Origin: J061 sp003695725 [NCBI: Candidatus Schekmanbacteria bacterium]
Lineage (GTDB): Bacteria > Schekmanbacteria > GWA2-38-11
Direction of reading: 5' to 3'
NCBI GenBank assembly: GCA_003695725.1
Contig: RFHX01000105.1
Location: 1 to 7,079 of the forward strand
DNA: 7,079 nucleotides
In this document: positions 1 to 6,054 of the stretch, piece after piece
How positions within the stretch are numbered: position 1 is the stretch's first letter
Layout of the letters: every line of letters starts with the position of its first letter
The notes under the pieces: generated by a model
What the model was told of the DNA's origin: nothing
The model's database searches: none
What the model saw: the letters and a program-made list of their open reading frames with translations, nothing else
Made by a program: the position numbers and the translations under genes

Positions 1-170
1 CCTTCTGTTCTATAAATTCTAATTTGTTCTATTTGGTAATGTTTTTTGGATATTCAATTTAAACATTAGAAGGCAAAAAATGAATAAATGAATATCACAA
101 TAAAAGATATAACAAATAGAAGCGACTAACCGCTATCAACACAGTATATCGCTAAAGATTTTGATTGGTC
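1..170. other. AT-rich intergenic region downstream of the operon
   Basis: No gene is visible. On the minus strand, just after the last stop codon, AGCG-GTTAGT-CGCT (134-121) could form a 4-bp hairpin followed by TCTATTTGTTATATCTTTT. This is a weak candidate for the operon terminator but too short to call. There are also short AT-rich repeats (TGTTCTAT at 6-13 and 25-32; TTCTATTTG at 27-35 inverted at 113-121), of a kind expected by chance in such DNA. Confidence 0.4.
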
Positions 171-1697
171 TTATTTCTTTCCGCGGGTAGGGACAAGCCT
201 TGTTGGATTGGAAACATGTTTCGGGTCGAAGGACTTGCCGATCTTCTCCATAAGTAAATGGTAATTGCCCGTCGCCTTTCCTATCTGCTCGTGGTGTTGT
301 GACCATTGCGCACCGGGATAGGCACCCATCTTTATATCATGGTCTATTGAAGCAACCTCATATTCCAAAAACTTATCAACCATACTCTTGTCAAAATAAG
401 AGAAGAATTCTCCGTAACCGATATGCCCCATATCATAACTCTGCATCCAACCGCTTTCTTCACTATCGTCGAAGAAAGGCGGGATAAAATTAGCTTTGAG
501 GTCTGCTGTCTCTGATAGGGCGCGCCTTGCATGGTCAAGTGAATCGAAAGCAAACTTCGTAACAGCAAAAAAGCCGGCTGGCACTGTCACATTACTTGAA
601 ATTCCGAGCTTGAAAACCTGCCCACTCGAATATGGTGATGCTTCTTCTATCTCACCGCCGATTTCAGAAACAATATCTCGCAGGACTTTTTCCTCATACT
701 CAAGCTGTTCCTCTGATGCAAAACCAACCAACATAACTCGAACCATACTTGGAGTAGCTTTCCCAAATTTATGCTTATCTGCATTCCACTTTGCAGCAAA
801 ATCGTCTCGCGACTTTGCCCGCGCAATATATCTCCAAATAAAGGGCACGCGAACGCTTACAGCAGCTATCTCAGAATGTCCTATTTCATACATCGCATCG
901 ATGGCTTTTTCCGTTGTTGGGAAAAAGATTGTAAACCATTTGAAACGGTCTTCAGGAAGCTTAAAAGCTGTATTTGGAGATACACCAACGCTTTTGGGCA
1001 CTCCCTTGAAAGGCATAGGAAAAAGTTTTACAGCCATTTTCGTTACTATTCCCAAGCCGCCGAAATTACCAAACCAACCTCTCATAATACCGCGTAAATC
1101 AGGTCCGGGACCTTCTCCCCAAAAATAATCATCTCCGTTAGTGGCTGACCCTGTTCTAATCAATTCCCCGTCAGGCAATATCCATTCAGCGGCAAGCACT
1201 CTTCTATTTGCATATCCAACACGATGTACTAGCTGTCCCATCCCTTGATTGAGATGATTAGCGATAACAGAAACCTGTGCACCGCAGGAAGGGGCGCTTG
1301 TATAAAGCCCCAATTTCATTGCTTCTGTTTGAAGCTCTGTATAGGTAACATAGGGCTCTACTATGGCATACATATTTTCTTCATCTATCTCGAGCTTATC
1401 CATCCGCTTCATATCAATCATTATCGTATTGGGCTTAATTGGAACACACAAAGCGATATAGAAAGTGCCAAGAGGAATATAGGGAAGCTTGTAACGATTT
1501 GCAATTTTGACTATTGCCTGCACCTCTTCTGTGCTTGATGGCAGGACAACACAACCGGGTATTTTCCTATTTCTATCCCACGAAAACTTGCCATAACCGC
1601 CGCGGGAATATGCTTCACATTTAGTTTTGGAATCCGTAAAATTTTCTTCACCAACTACTGCAATGAGTTCCTTCTTGGCTTCAATCGGTAATGCCAT
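171..1697 (-). CDS. FAD-binding oxidase/dehydrogenase (COG0277), second FAD subunit of the trio
   Basis: Second VAO/PCMH-type flavoprotein of the operon, 508 residues, clearly different from the protein at 2985-4436. The FAD domain covers about 46-228: VVLPSSTEEVQAIVKIANRY (50-69), loop YIPLGTFYIALCVP (73-86), IDMKRMDKL (94-102), AIVEPYVTY (111-119), a segment GAQVSVIANHLNQGMGQLVH (139-158) at the pyrophosphate-binding region, LPDGELIRTGS (174-184), GPGPDLRG (196-203) and FGGLGIVTKMAVKLF (212-226). The C-terminus SFDPKHVSNPTRL (489-501) is the diverged form of the family's FDPxxxxNPGR end. The glycine-rich loop is again degenerate and HxGDGNxH is absent; MGHIGYGEFF (423-432) is a candidate active-site strand. 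A GGAG ribosome site lies 9 bases before ATG 1697, 17 bases after the Fe-S stop codon. It may be a catalytic partner of the first FAD protein, as in GlcD/GlcE, or have its own substrate. Confidence 0.9.
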   Translation of the reverse strand: MALPIEAKKELIAVVGEENFTDSKTKCEAYSRGGYGKFSWDRNRKIPGCVVLPSSTEEVQAIVKIANRYKLPYIPLGTFYIALCVPIKPNTIMIDMKRMDKLEIDEENMYAIVEPYVTYTELQTEAMKLGLYTSAPSCGAQVSVIANHLNQGMGQLVHRVGYANRRVLAAEWILPDGELIRTGSATNGDDYFWGEGPGPDLRGIMRGWFGNFGGLGIVTKMAVKLFPMPFKGVPKSVGVSPNTAFKLPEDRFKWFTIFFPTTEKAIDAMYEIGHSEIAAVSVRVPFIWRYIARAKSRDDFAAKWNADKHKFGKATPSMVRVMLVGFASEEQLEYEEKVLRDIVSEIGGEIEEASPYSSGQVFKLGISSNVTVPAGFFAVTKFAFDSLDHARRALSETADLKANFIPPFFDDSEESGWMQSYDMGHIGYGEFFSYFDKSMVDKFLEYEVASIDHDIKMGAYPGAQWSQHHEQIGKATGNYHLLMEKIGKSFDPKHVSNPTRLVPTRGKK

Positions 1698-1714
1698 TTA
1701 TCTCTACTCCATAT

Positions 1715-2968
1715 TTAAATAACTTTTGCAACCAACTCAGTAAAATCCATTATTTCGAGATTCTCATTTTCATTAGCTTCAGAAAAATTCCATTTACAAA
1801 ATGGACAGGAAGAAACAAGGATTTCTGCATCTGTCTGTCCTGCCTCTTCAAGGCGCTCTTTTGCACTCCAAAGAGAAAAATCATTATAAATCCATTTCAC
1901 CATTCCACCTGCACCGCAGCACCAAGTGTTTTCTTTCATACGCTCCATCTCTCGAAGCTCAATTCCAGAAATTTTACCGAATACATTACGCGGCGCATCA
2001 TAGACACCGTTGGTGCCTCTTCTCCAAACTTTTGGAGGATCAGTTCTTCCAAACTCAATCCGTTTGCCATCCCAATGGACATAGGGCTCCGACAATCTGC
2101 CAAGCCGACAAGAATCGTGATATGTGATTTTTTTCTCTAAACTTCCACTAATTTTAAGGCGTCCCTCTTCCAAGAGCTTTTCAGTATATTCGCTTATGTG
2201 CAGTATCTCATAATCGGTACCGCTCTTTTCTGCAAGCCGCGGATAATCTACTTTCCACATATGATAACATTCTGCACAAGATGTAACTATCGTATTGCAT
2301 CCGCTCTCGGACAATAATTGGAGATTCTTCTCTCTTATCTCGTCAGCTTCCTTTTTGTATCCAAGACGAATAAGTGGATTTCCACAGCACTGCTCCTGAG
2401 GGAAAAGTTTGTAAGAAACGCTTGCACTTTCCAATATTCTGACTGTCGACTGCGCAATTGAATTGTAACGATATGAAGCAGAACACCCTACAAAATAGAG
2501 AACTTCAGGAGGAGAATCTTCTCTCGATGCTTCTCCACTCCTATACCAATCAACCCTTTTTTGCGGAGAGGCGCCATATAAATTGCCTTTTGATACGACA
2601 TTTGCCAGAATCTTTTTTTGCACAGGAGCCACCTTACCGCCTTTCTCTATATAACGGCATCTAAATGCCTCAATTACTTCCAATCTTTCATTGTCTATAC
2701 ACCTCTTGCACATAACATCACAGGCACCACAAAGAGTACAATGATAAAGTATTTCATAAAGGTCTTTGTTGATGCCGATTTCCCCGTCAAGATACGCAAG
2801 AGCTATATCCATAATCCCTTGGCAGGAAAAGGAATCAAATTTAAATTTTGTGTTTATAGGACATATTTTATTGAATCGCTTGCTTTTGGAATACATCGGG
2901 TCAATCCATTTGCAGGATGAAGACCTAACGCACATTTCAACATCATATCTATATTTTTCTAGTTCCAT
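1715..2968 (-). CDS. (Fe-S)-binding protein with two CCG domains (HdrD/GlcF/GlpC-like)
   Basis: Electron-transfer subunit, 417 residues, close to GlcF length. The N-terminus holds ferredoxin-like cysteines: C13, C19 and C36-P, with serine at 16 where a CxxCxxC motif would have its middle cysteine, then a full C77xxC80xxC83xxxC87. Two CCG (cysteine-rich) domains follow. The first has C162, C194-C195-G and C231xxC234; the second has C287, C350-C351-G and C388xxC391. In HdrB/HdrD-type proteins such domains bind non-cubane or 4Fe-4S clusters. Between CRLGR (287-291) and GVYDAPR (321-327) there is an extra segment of about 28 residues. The gene lies between two FAD oxidases with gaps of 16 and 17 bases, so it very likely takes electrons from them and passes them to a quinone, ferredoxin or membrane partner not seen here. 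The start ATG at 2968 has AGGAGA 12 bases upstream, overlapping the preceding stop codon. Confidence 0.92.
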   Translation of the reverse strand: MELEKYRYDVEMCVRSSSCKWIDPMYSKSKRFNKICPINTKFKFDSFSCQGIMDIALAYLDGEIGINKDLYEILYHCTLCGACDVMCKRCIDNERLEVIEAFRCRYIEKGGKVAPVQKKILANVVSKGNLYGASPQKRVDWYRSGEASREDSPPEVLYFVGCSASYRYNSIAQSTVRILESASVSYKLFPQEQCCGNPLIRLGYKKEADEIREKNLQLLSESGCNTIVTSCAECYHMWKVDYPRLAEKSGTDYEILHISEYTEKLLEEGRLKISGSLEKKITYHDSCRLGRLSEPYVHWDGKRIEFGRTDPPKVWRRGTNGVYDAPRNVFGKISGIELREMERMKENTWCCGAGGMVKWIYNDFSLWSAKERLEEAGQTDAEILVSSCPFCKWNFSEANENENLEIMDFTELVAKVI

Positions 2969-2984
2969 ATTGAAAAACTCTCTC

Positions 2985-4436
2985 CTAAAAGGATAACCTG
3001 CCCGGGTTCATTATTCCGGCAGGGTCAAATATATTTTTGATTTTCCTAACGGCTTCCCTATATCCGCCTGTTTTATCAAAAATTATTTTTCCAACATCTC
3101 CATAAGGTGTGCTGAAAAAAGCTCCTTCGCTATTCAATCCCATAACTGCTTGTCTATTGAAAGAAAGAATTTTATCAGAAATATCCTTCCCATTGTCTTC
3201 ATAATACAAATGATGTTCACAATGATAAGCCCTGCCATATTCAATTGGCTGAATATATAATCCACACTCTATATTTTTCATATTTGTCGTTGAAACTATC
3301 TGCTCATATTTGGAAAGGAGATGAGGAATTCTATTCGCTGTAGTCTTATAGGAAATTTGAAGGACTCGTCCTTTCAACATATTCTTCCAATAAACCTTCT
3401 CATCTGGCCAACATTTTTCAACATTTCCTTTTAGCCACTCGCTTTCCTGCTCAAAGGAAGATGAAATTTCATTATCTTTATCTTTCATAATCTCTTTTAG
3501 CGCTTTTTCTTCATAGGCAATTTTTTCTTCCGGCCTTCTCTTTGCGCCTCTTAACATAAGCATTGCAAGAAATTTAGGCAATTTTCGCTTCAGCGCTTCA
3601 CATTTTGAAATATCGCCCTGAGAGAGAATCAATGATGCATTGGTATTATCGAGAATAAAACATTCCTGACCTATCATCGAGCGTTGAATCTTTTGTATGT
3701 CACTTATTGCATCCTCAATTCCTTCATAACCAAAAAGGAATAGCTTTTTCAATGGAGAACGATGTTCAAGTTTTACTGCTGCCCATGTTACAACTCCTAA
3801 TGTTCCCTGCGCTCCGTGGAAAAGTCGGAAAAAATCCATTCCCGGTCCATAAGGGCAAACCAAATCAACAGCAGGATTGTCGCCTTTATAAGACATTGTG
3901 ATAGAGGCAGAACCGGTTCTCATAAGGTCGCCTGTCGGAAAAACGGCTTCAAGAGTAAGGATTGGGTCTGCATACTCAAACTTTGGAATCAGAGCAGGCA
4001 CTCTTTCCAACAAATCAGTAAGCGCTGATGTCCCTGAATGAGGGAAAAGAGGATTGAACATTCTCAATTTTTTTTTCTCAAGCTCCTCATCGATTTTTTT
4101 CCAGCTAACTCCTGGTTCAATAATTATTTTTCTGTTCCTCTCATCGATGAGAAGGATTTTATCCATTTCGGACATATCGAGGAGTATTCCACCCTGCGTG
4201 GGTAGCGATGCTCCATTAAAATGTATCTTTGAGCTTGAAGGGACAACAGGAATTTTCTTCTTGTTTGCTAATTTAAGAATGTTTTTAATCTCATCGGCAC
4301 TTTTTACTTTCACTGCGTAATTCGGCATTTTGCCTTTGAAAGGGCTCTCATCAGCGCAATACCTTAATAAACTATCAGTATCTTCTACTATATTTTCATT
4401 ACCAACTATTTTCTTTAACTCTTCTCTAACTGACAA
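2985..4436 (-). CDS. FAD-binding oxidase/dehydrogenase (GlcD/GlcE-like, COG0277), first subunit of the trio
   Basis: Cytoplasmic FAD-dependent oxidoreductase of the VAO/PCMH superfamily, 483 residues, about the length of GlcD. The PCMH FAD domain spans roughly 38-225: AVKVKSADEIKNILKLANK (41-59), the loop PVVPSSSKIHFNGASLP (63-79), LLDMSEMDKI (85-94), IIIEPGVSW (104-112), then FPTGDLMRTGSAS (166-178), GPGMDFFRLFHGAQGTLGVV (197-216). The C-terminal cap ends with the family signature NIFDPAGIMNPGRL (468-481). The first loop has lost the usual GGGTS-type glycines, and there is no HxGDGNxH as in GlcD/D-LDH; a histidine-rich stretch GRAYHCEHHLYY (401-412) may line the active site instead. It starts at TTG with a strong ribosome site. 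Its stop codon overlaps the ribosome site of the Fe-S gene 16 bases downstream, which supports co-translation. The substrate is unknown; an organic acid or alcohol is the family expectation. Confidence 0.9.
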   Translation of the reverse strand: MSVREELKKIVGNENIVEDTDSLLRYCADESPFKGKMPNYAVKVKSADEIKNILKLANKKKIPVVPSSSKIHFNGASLPTQGGILLDMSEMDKILLIDERNRKIIIEPGVSWKKIDEELEKKKLRMFNPLFPHSGTSALTDLLERVPALIPKFEYADPILTLEAVFPTGDLMRTGSASITMSYKGDNPAVDLVCPYGPGMDFFRLFHGAQGTLGVVTWAAVKLEHRSPLKKLFLFGYEGIEDAISDIQKIQRSMIGQECFILDNTNASLILSQGDISKCEALKRKLPKFLAMLMLRGAKRRPEEKIAYEEKALKEIMKDKDNEISSSFEQESEWLKGNVEKCWPDEKVYWKNMLKGRVLQISYKTTANRIPHLLSKYEQIVSTTNMKNIECGLYIQPIEYGRAYHCEHHLYYEDNGKDISDKILSFNRQAVMGLNSEGAFFSTPYGDVGKIIFDKTGGYREAVRKIKNIFDPAGIMNPGRLSF

Positions 4437-4443
4437 TTAAAAT

Positions 4444-4448
4444 CCTCC
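4444..4448 (-). promoter_or_regulatory. Ribosome binding site that fixes the TTG start of FAD oxidase 2
   Basis: GGAGG lies 7 bases upstream of TTG at 4436-4434. No upstream in-frame ATG has comparable support, and the encoded SVREELKKIVG is a normal start for this family, so the TTG is the likely initiation codon. Confidence 0.75.
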
Positions 4449-4491
4449 GATTCACTAAATGCTTTATACGTCAGGTTAAAAAATCATCTAT

Positions 4492-4523
4492 TTTTTTCTT
4501 CTGAAATTTTCAAGAAGAAAAAA
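4492..4523. repeat. AT-rich inverted repeat (long hairpin) in the leader of the FAD operon
   Basis: TTTTTTCTTC (4492-4501) is the exact reverse complement of GAAGAAAAAA (4514-4523). Inside, TGAA (4502-4505) pairs with TTCA (4509-4512), leaving a 3-base loop and one bulged A at 4513. The result is a stem of 14 pairs. Neither strand has a GC-rich stem followed by a T-run, so it does not look like a standard terminator. On the minus strand a T6 run does occur about 9 bases beyond the hairpin, within a longer AT-rich stretch. It may be a weak terminator for paralogue A, a transcript-stabilising leader structure, or an operator. Confidence 0.5.
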
Positions 4524-4655
4524 GTCTGTCCTATTAATCAAAAATTCAAGGAAGAGTAAAGGGAAAATTGAATTATTAATTTAGAAGTCCGAAGATAAAC
4601 AAATTTCATAAGAAAGTTTTCTTGAAGAGCTAAATCTCATCGCAAATTTATAACA

Positions 4656-4684
4656 ATTACAAATCTGCTCTTGTAAGAAATCAA
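4656..4684 (-). promoter_or_regulatory. Candidate sigma70-type promoter for the FAD/Fe-S/FAD operon
   Basis: On the minus strand TTGATT (4684-4679) is followed after 17 bases by TGTAAT (4661-4656), giving 4/6 and 5/6 matches to the -35 and -10 consensus with ideal spacing. It lies about 25 bases after the stop of paralogue A and would give a leader of about 210 bases before the TTG start at 4436. AT-rich DNA gives such matches easily, so this is only a candidate; read-through from paralogue A is also possible because no clear terminator lies between them. Confidence 0.35.
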
Positions 4685-4708
4685 GACTAACCGCTTTTTC
4701 CTTTTTTA

Positions 4709-5272
4709 CTATACCTCAGAATAACACTCTGCTCTAATTACACATCTGTTGTCATTGGCAAGGCTCTTCTTCATCGACACCTTAACTCTGACGCCTGTTT
4801 TATCATATATTATGTCGCTCACTGTCCGACAAAAATTCCAGCAGGGCATTTTTTTAGCTTCTTCATCACCTGCTTTTTCCTTCAATTTATTGAATAATTC
4901 ACAATCTCTAACTTCATATTCAATGGCATTACTTGAAACTTCCTTGTAAATCCAATCATCATCAGGACGAAGTGCATAGAAGCTGATTTCGAGCAATCTT
5001 TGAGGAATACTTGGAAAAATATGCCCGGTTTTTTTTGCAACCTCATATACAACTTCAGCCATCCTATCCCTATGATTCTTTTCTTCATCACAAATTATTT
5101 CAGCAAGAGTTTTACCTTTGGTCGAAAAATATTTTTTTACATCCTCATCTTTATTAGATGAATCTTCCCCTTTAACCTTTTCCAAATAACCTGATAATAA
5201 TGAATCCACAGAAACCCTCTCTTCAATTGAATCCAAAAAATCCAGATCCAATCCATATTGATATTTAGCCAT
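4709..5272 (-). CDS. Cysteine-containing protein of unknown function, paralogue A (187 aa)
   Basis: I do not recognise this gene by name; it is the sister of the protein at 5453-6019. The first 55 residues are charged and variable. The conserved core is RDRMAEVVYEVAKKTGH (68-84) plus FPSIPQRLLE (86-95). Shared cysteines are C124, C144, C148 (MPCWNFC) and C177 (DNRCVI); C61 and C183 are specific to this copy. It has no signal peptide, membrane segment or known catalytic triad that I can see. The ATG at 5272 has a good AAGGAGG (5286-5280) with 7 bases spacing, so the start is secure. Because a terminator separates it from paralogue B, it should have its own promoter. A TTGACT lies at 5323-5318, but the nearest TATATT is 23 bases further on, so no convincing sigma70 promoter is visible. 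Cysteine binding of a metal, cofactor or thiol ligand is a reasonable but unproven idea. Confidence 0.85.
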   Translation of the reverse strand: MAKYQYGLDLDFLDSIEERVSVDSLLSGYLEKVKGEDSSNKDEDVKKYFSTKGKTLAEIICDEEKNHRDRMAEVVYEVAKKTGHIFPSIPQRLLEISFYALRPDDDWIYKEVSSNAIEYEVRDCELFNKLKEKAGDEEAKKMPCWNFCRTVSDIIYDKTGVRVKVSMKKSLANDNRCVIRAECYSEV

Positions 5273-5279
5273 TGCAATC

Positions 5280-5286
5280 CCTCCTT
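5280..5286 (-). promoter_or_regulatory. Ribosome binding site of paralogue A
   Basis: AAGGAGG lies 7 bases upstream of the ATG at 5272. It is a near-perfect anti-16S match and confirms this start codon. Confidence 0.8.
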
Positions 5287-5368
5287 AAAATATATGAGGA
5301 CTTTTTCCTAAATACTAAGTCAAGGATTTTCATTCATTCTTAACCACATTATCTGTTGGCTAATGCAC

Positions 5369-5405
5369 AAAAAAAATAAGGGTTTCCTCATAGCGAAGAA
5401 ACCCT
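5369..5405 (-). terminator. Rho-independent terminator after paralogue B
   Basis: On the minus strand the sequence AGGGTTTC (5405-5398) pairs perfectly with GAAACCCT (5386-5379). After one mismatch, two more pairs close a loop of about five bases. The stem is followed directly by TTATTTTTTTT. This is a classical intrinsic terminator facing the right way for the transcript of the GltD-like gene and paralogue B, about 48 bases after the stop codon of B. A small GC hairpin, CCCC-GCA-GGGG (5444-5434), sits between that stop codon and the terminator. Confidence 0.88.
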
Positions 5406-5452
5406 CAATTATATTCATCCAATCATTTTATACCCCCTGCGGGGAATATGAT

Positions 5453-6019
5453 TTATTCAAAATGGTAAAAACCATCAAACTGACAGTGTCCGTCAGTAGG
5501 AAGCGCAGCCTTCATTTTAACTCCTACATCCATATTCAACTCTTTGTAGAATGTTTCAGACAGCGCAATACAGTAATGTCTGCAGGGTAATGTATCTGCA
5601 ATCTCTTTTCCTACTGCTTCTACAAGCGCATCATAAACTGTGCACTTTTTGACTGAATAAGCAAGGCGCTTATAGGATATGCACACCCATCTCCATTTGT
5701 CTTCAAGACGAGTTGACAACAGCGCCATCTCAATCAATCTCTGTGGAATACTTGGAAAATGGTGTCCCGTTTTTTCAGCCACTTCATAAATTAACTCAGC
5801 TGTTCTATCGCGGACATCCTTTTCTGTTTGAAGAATATGTTTTGCAAGAGCAGATGCATATTCTTCAAAAATCTTTTTCCCTGCTTCATCTGCTTCTTCA
5901 GGGCTTTTCCCCTTTACTGCTTCAGCAAATTTTTTAACTACCTCTGATACGGGAAACGCCTGATTCACTGATTCAAAATAGTCTTCATCAATAAAATACT
6001 TCTTACTTGTTGCATTCAT
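5453..6019 (-). CDS. Cysteine-containing protein of unknown function, paralogue B (188 aa)
   Basis: I do not recognise this gene. It encodes a soluble, mostly helical-looking protein with no signal peptide or membrane segment. The N-terminal 55 residues are acidic and variable. A core runs RDRTAELIYEVAEKTGH then FPSIPQRLIE (70-97), followed by C126, C146xxxC150 (LPCRHYC), and C179 close to the C-terminus (DGHCQF). It aligns without gaps to the protein encoded at 4709-5272 from residue 58 onward, with about 40% identity, and all four of these cysteines are shared. C113 is specific to this copy. The C-terminal pattern (Cys pair, a V-G-V-K-M strand, then D-G-H-C-x-F) weakly recalls V4R ligand-binding domains and ATC-hydrolase-like proteins; this is inference only. 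It starts 35 bases after the GltD-like gene and probably shares its transcript, which ends at the terminator just downstream. Confidence 0.85.
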   Translation of the reverse strand: MNATSKKYFIDEDYFESVNQAFPVSEVVKKFAEAVKGKSPEEADEAGKKIFEEYASALAKHILQTEKDVRDRTAELIYEVAEKTGHHFPSIPQRLIEMALLSTRLEDKWRWVCISYKRLAYSVKKCTVYDALVEAVGKEIADTLPCRHYCIALSETFYKELNMDVGVKMKAALPTDGHCQFDGFYHFE

Positions 6020-6034
6020 CGTTTTTCTCTTTCG

Positions 6035-6042
6035 CCTCCTTT
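6035..6042 (-). promoter_or_regulatory. Ribosome binding site AAAGGAGG with unusually long spacing
   Basis: A strong Shine-Dalgarno match, AAAGGAGG, lies 15 bases upstream of the ATG at 6019, longer than the usual 5-9. The in-frame codons in between (CGA, AAG, AGA, AAA, ACG) include no start codon, so the ATG remains the best start. The spacer is purine-rich (GAAAGAGAAAAACG), and a weaker GAG-type site there may be used instead. Confidence 0.5.
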
Positions 6043-6054
6043 CAAAAAATCAAG

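Noticed and set aside
27-121. Nine-base inverted repeat TTCTATTTG / CAAATAGAA (27-35 and 113-121)
   Set aside because: Short and AT-rich in AT-rich DNA, with no adjacent transposase or duplicated target site.
496-1128. Open frame of 210 codons on the plus strand
   Set aside because: It lies fully antisense to the well-supported FAD oxidase gene, its translation has no family features, and it has no convincing context. It is a shadow of that gene.
124-4695. Exact 11-base repeat GACTAACCGCT at 124-134 and 4685-4695, each downstream of a gene
   Set aside because: Several exact 11-mers are expected by chance within 7 kb, the flanks do not match, and only the first copy can fold into a hairpin.
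5289-5323. TTGACT ... TATATT as a promoter for paralogue A
   Set aside because: The spacing is 23 bases, outside the workable range for a sigma70 promoter, so it is not listed as a feature.
4994-5775. Shared GGAATACTTGGAAAA in both paralogues as a repeat element
   Set aside because: It encodes the conserved FPSIP core in both genes, so it reflects gene duplication and protein conservation and not a separate DNA repeat.
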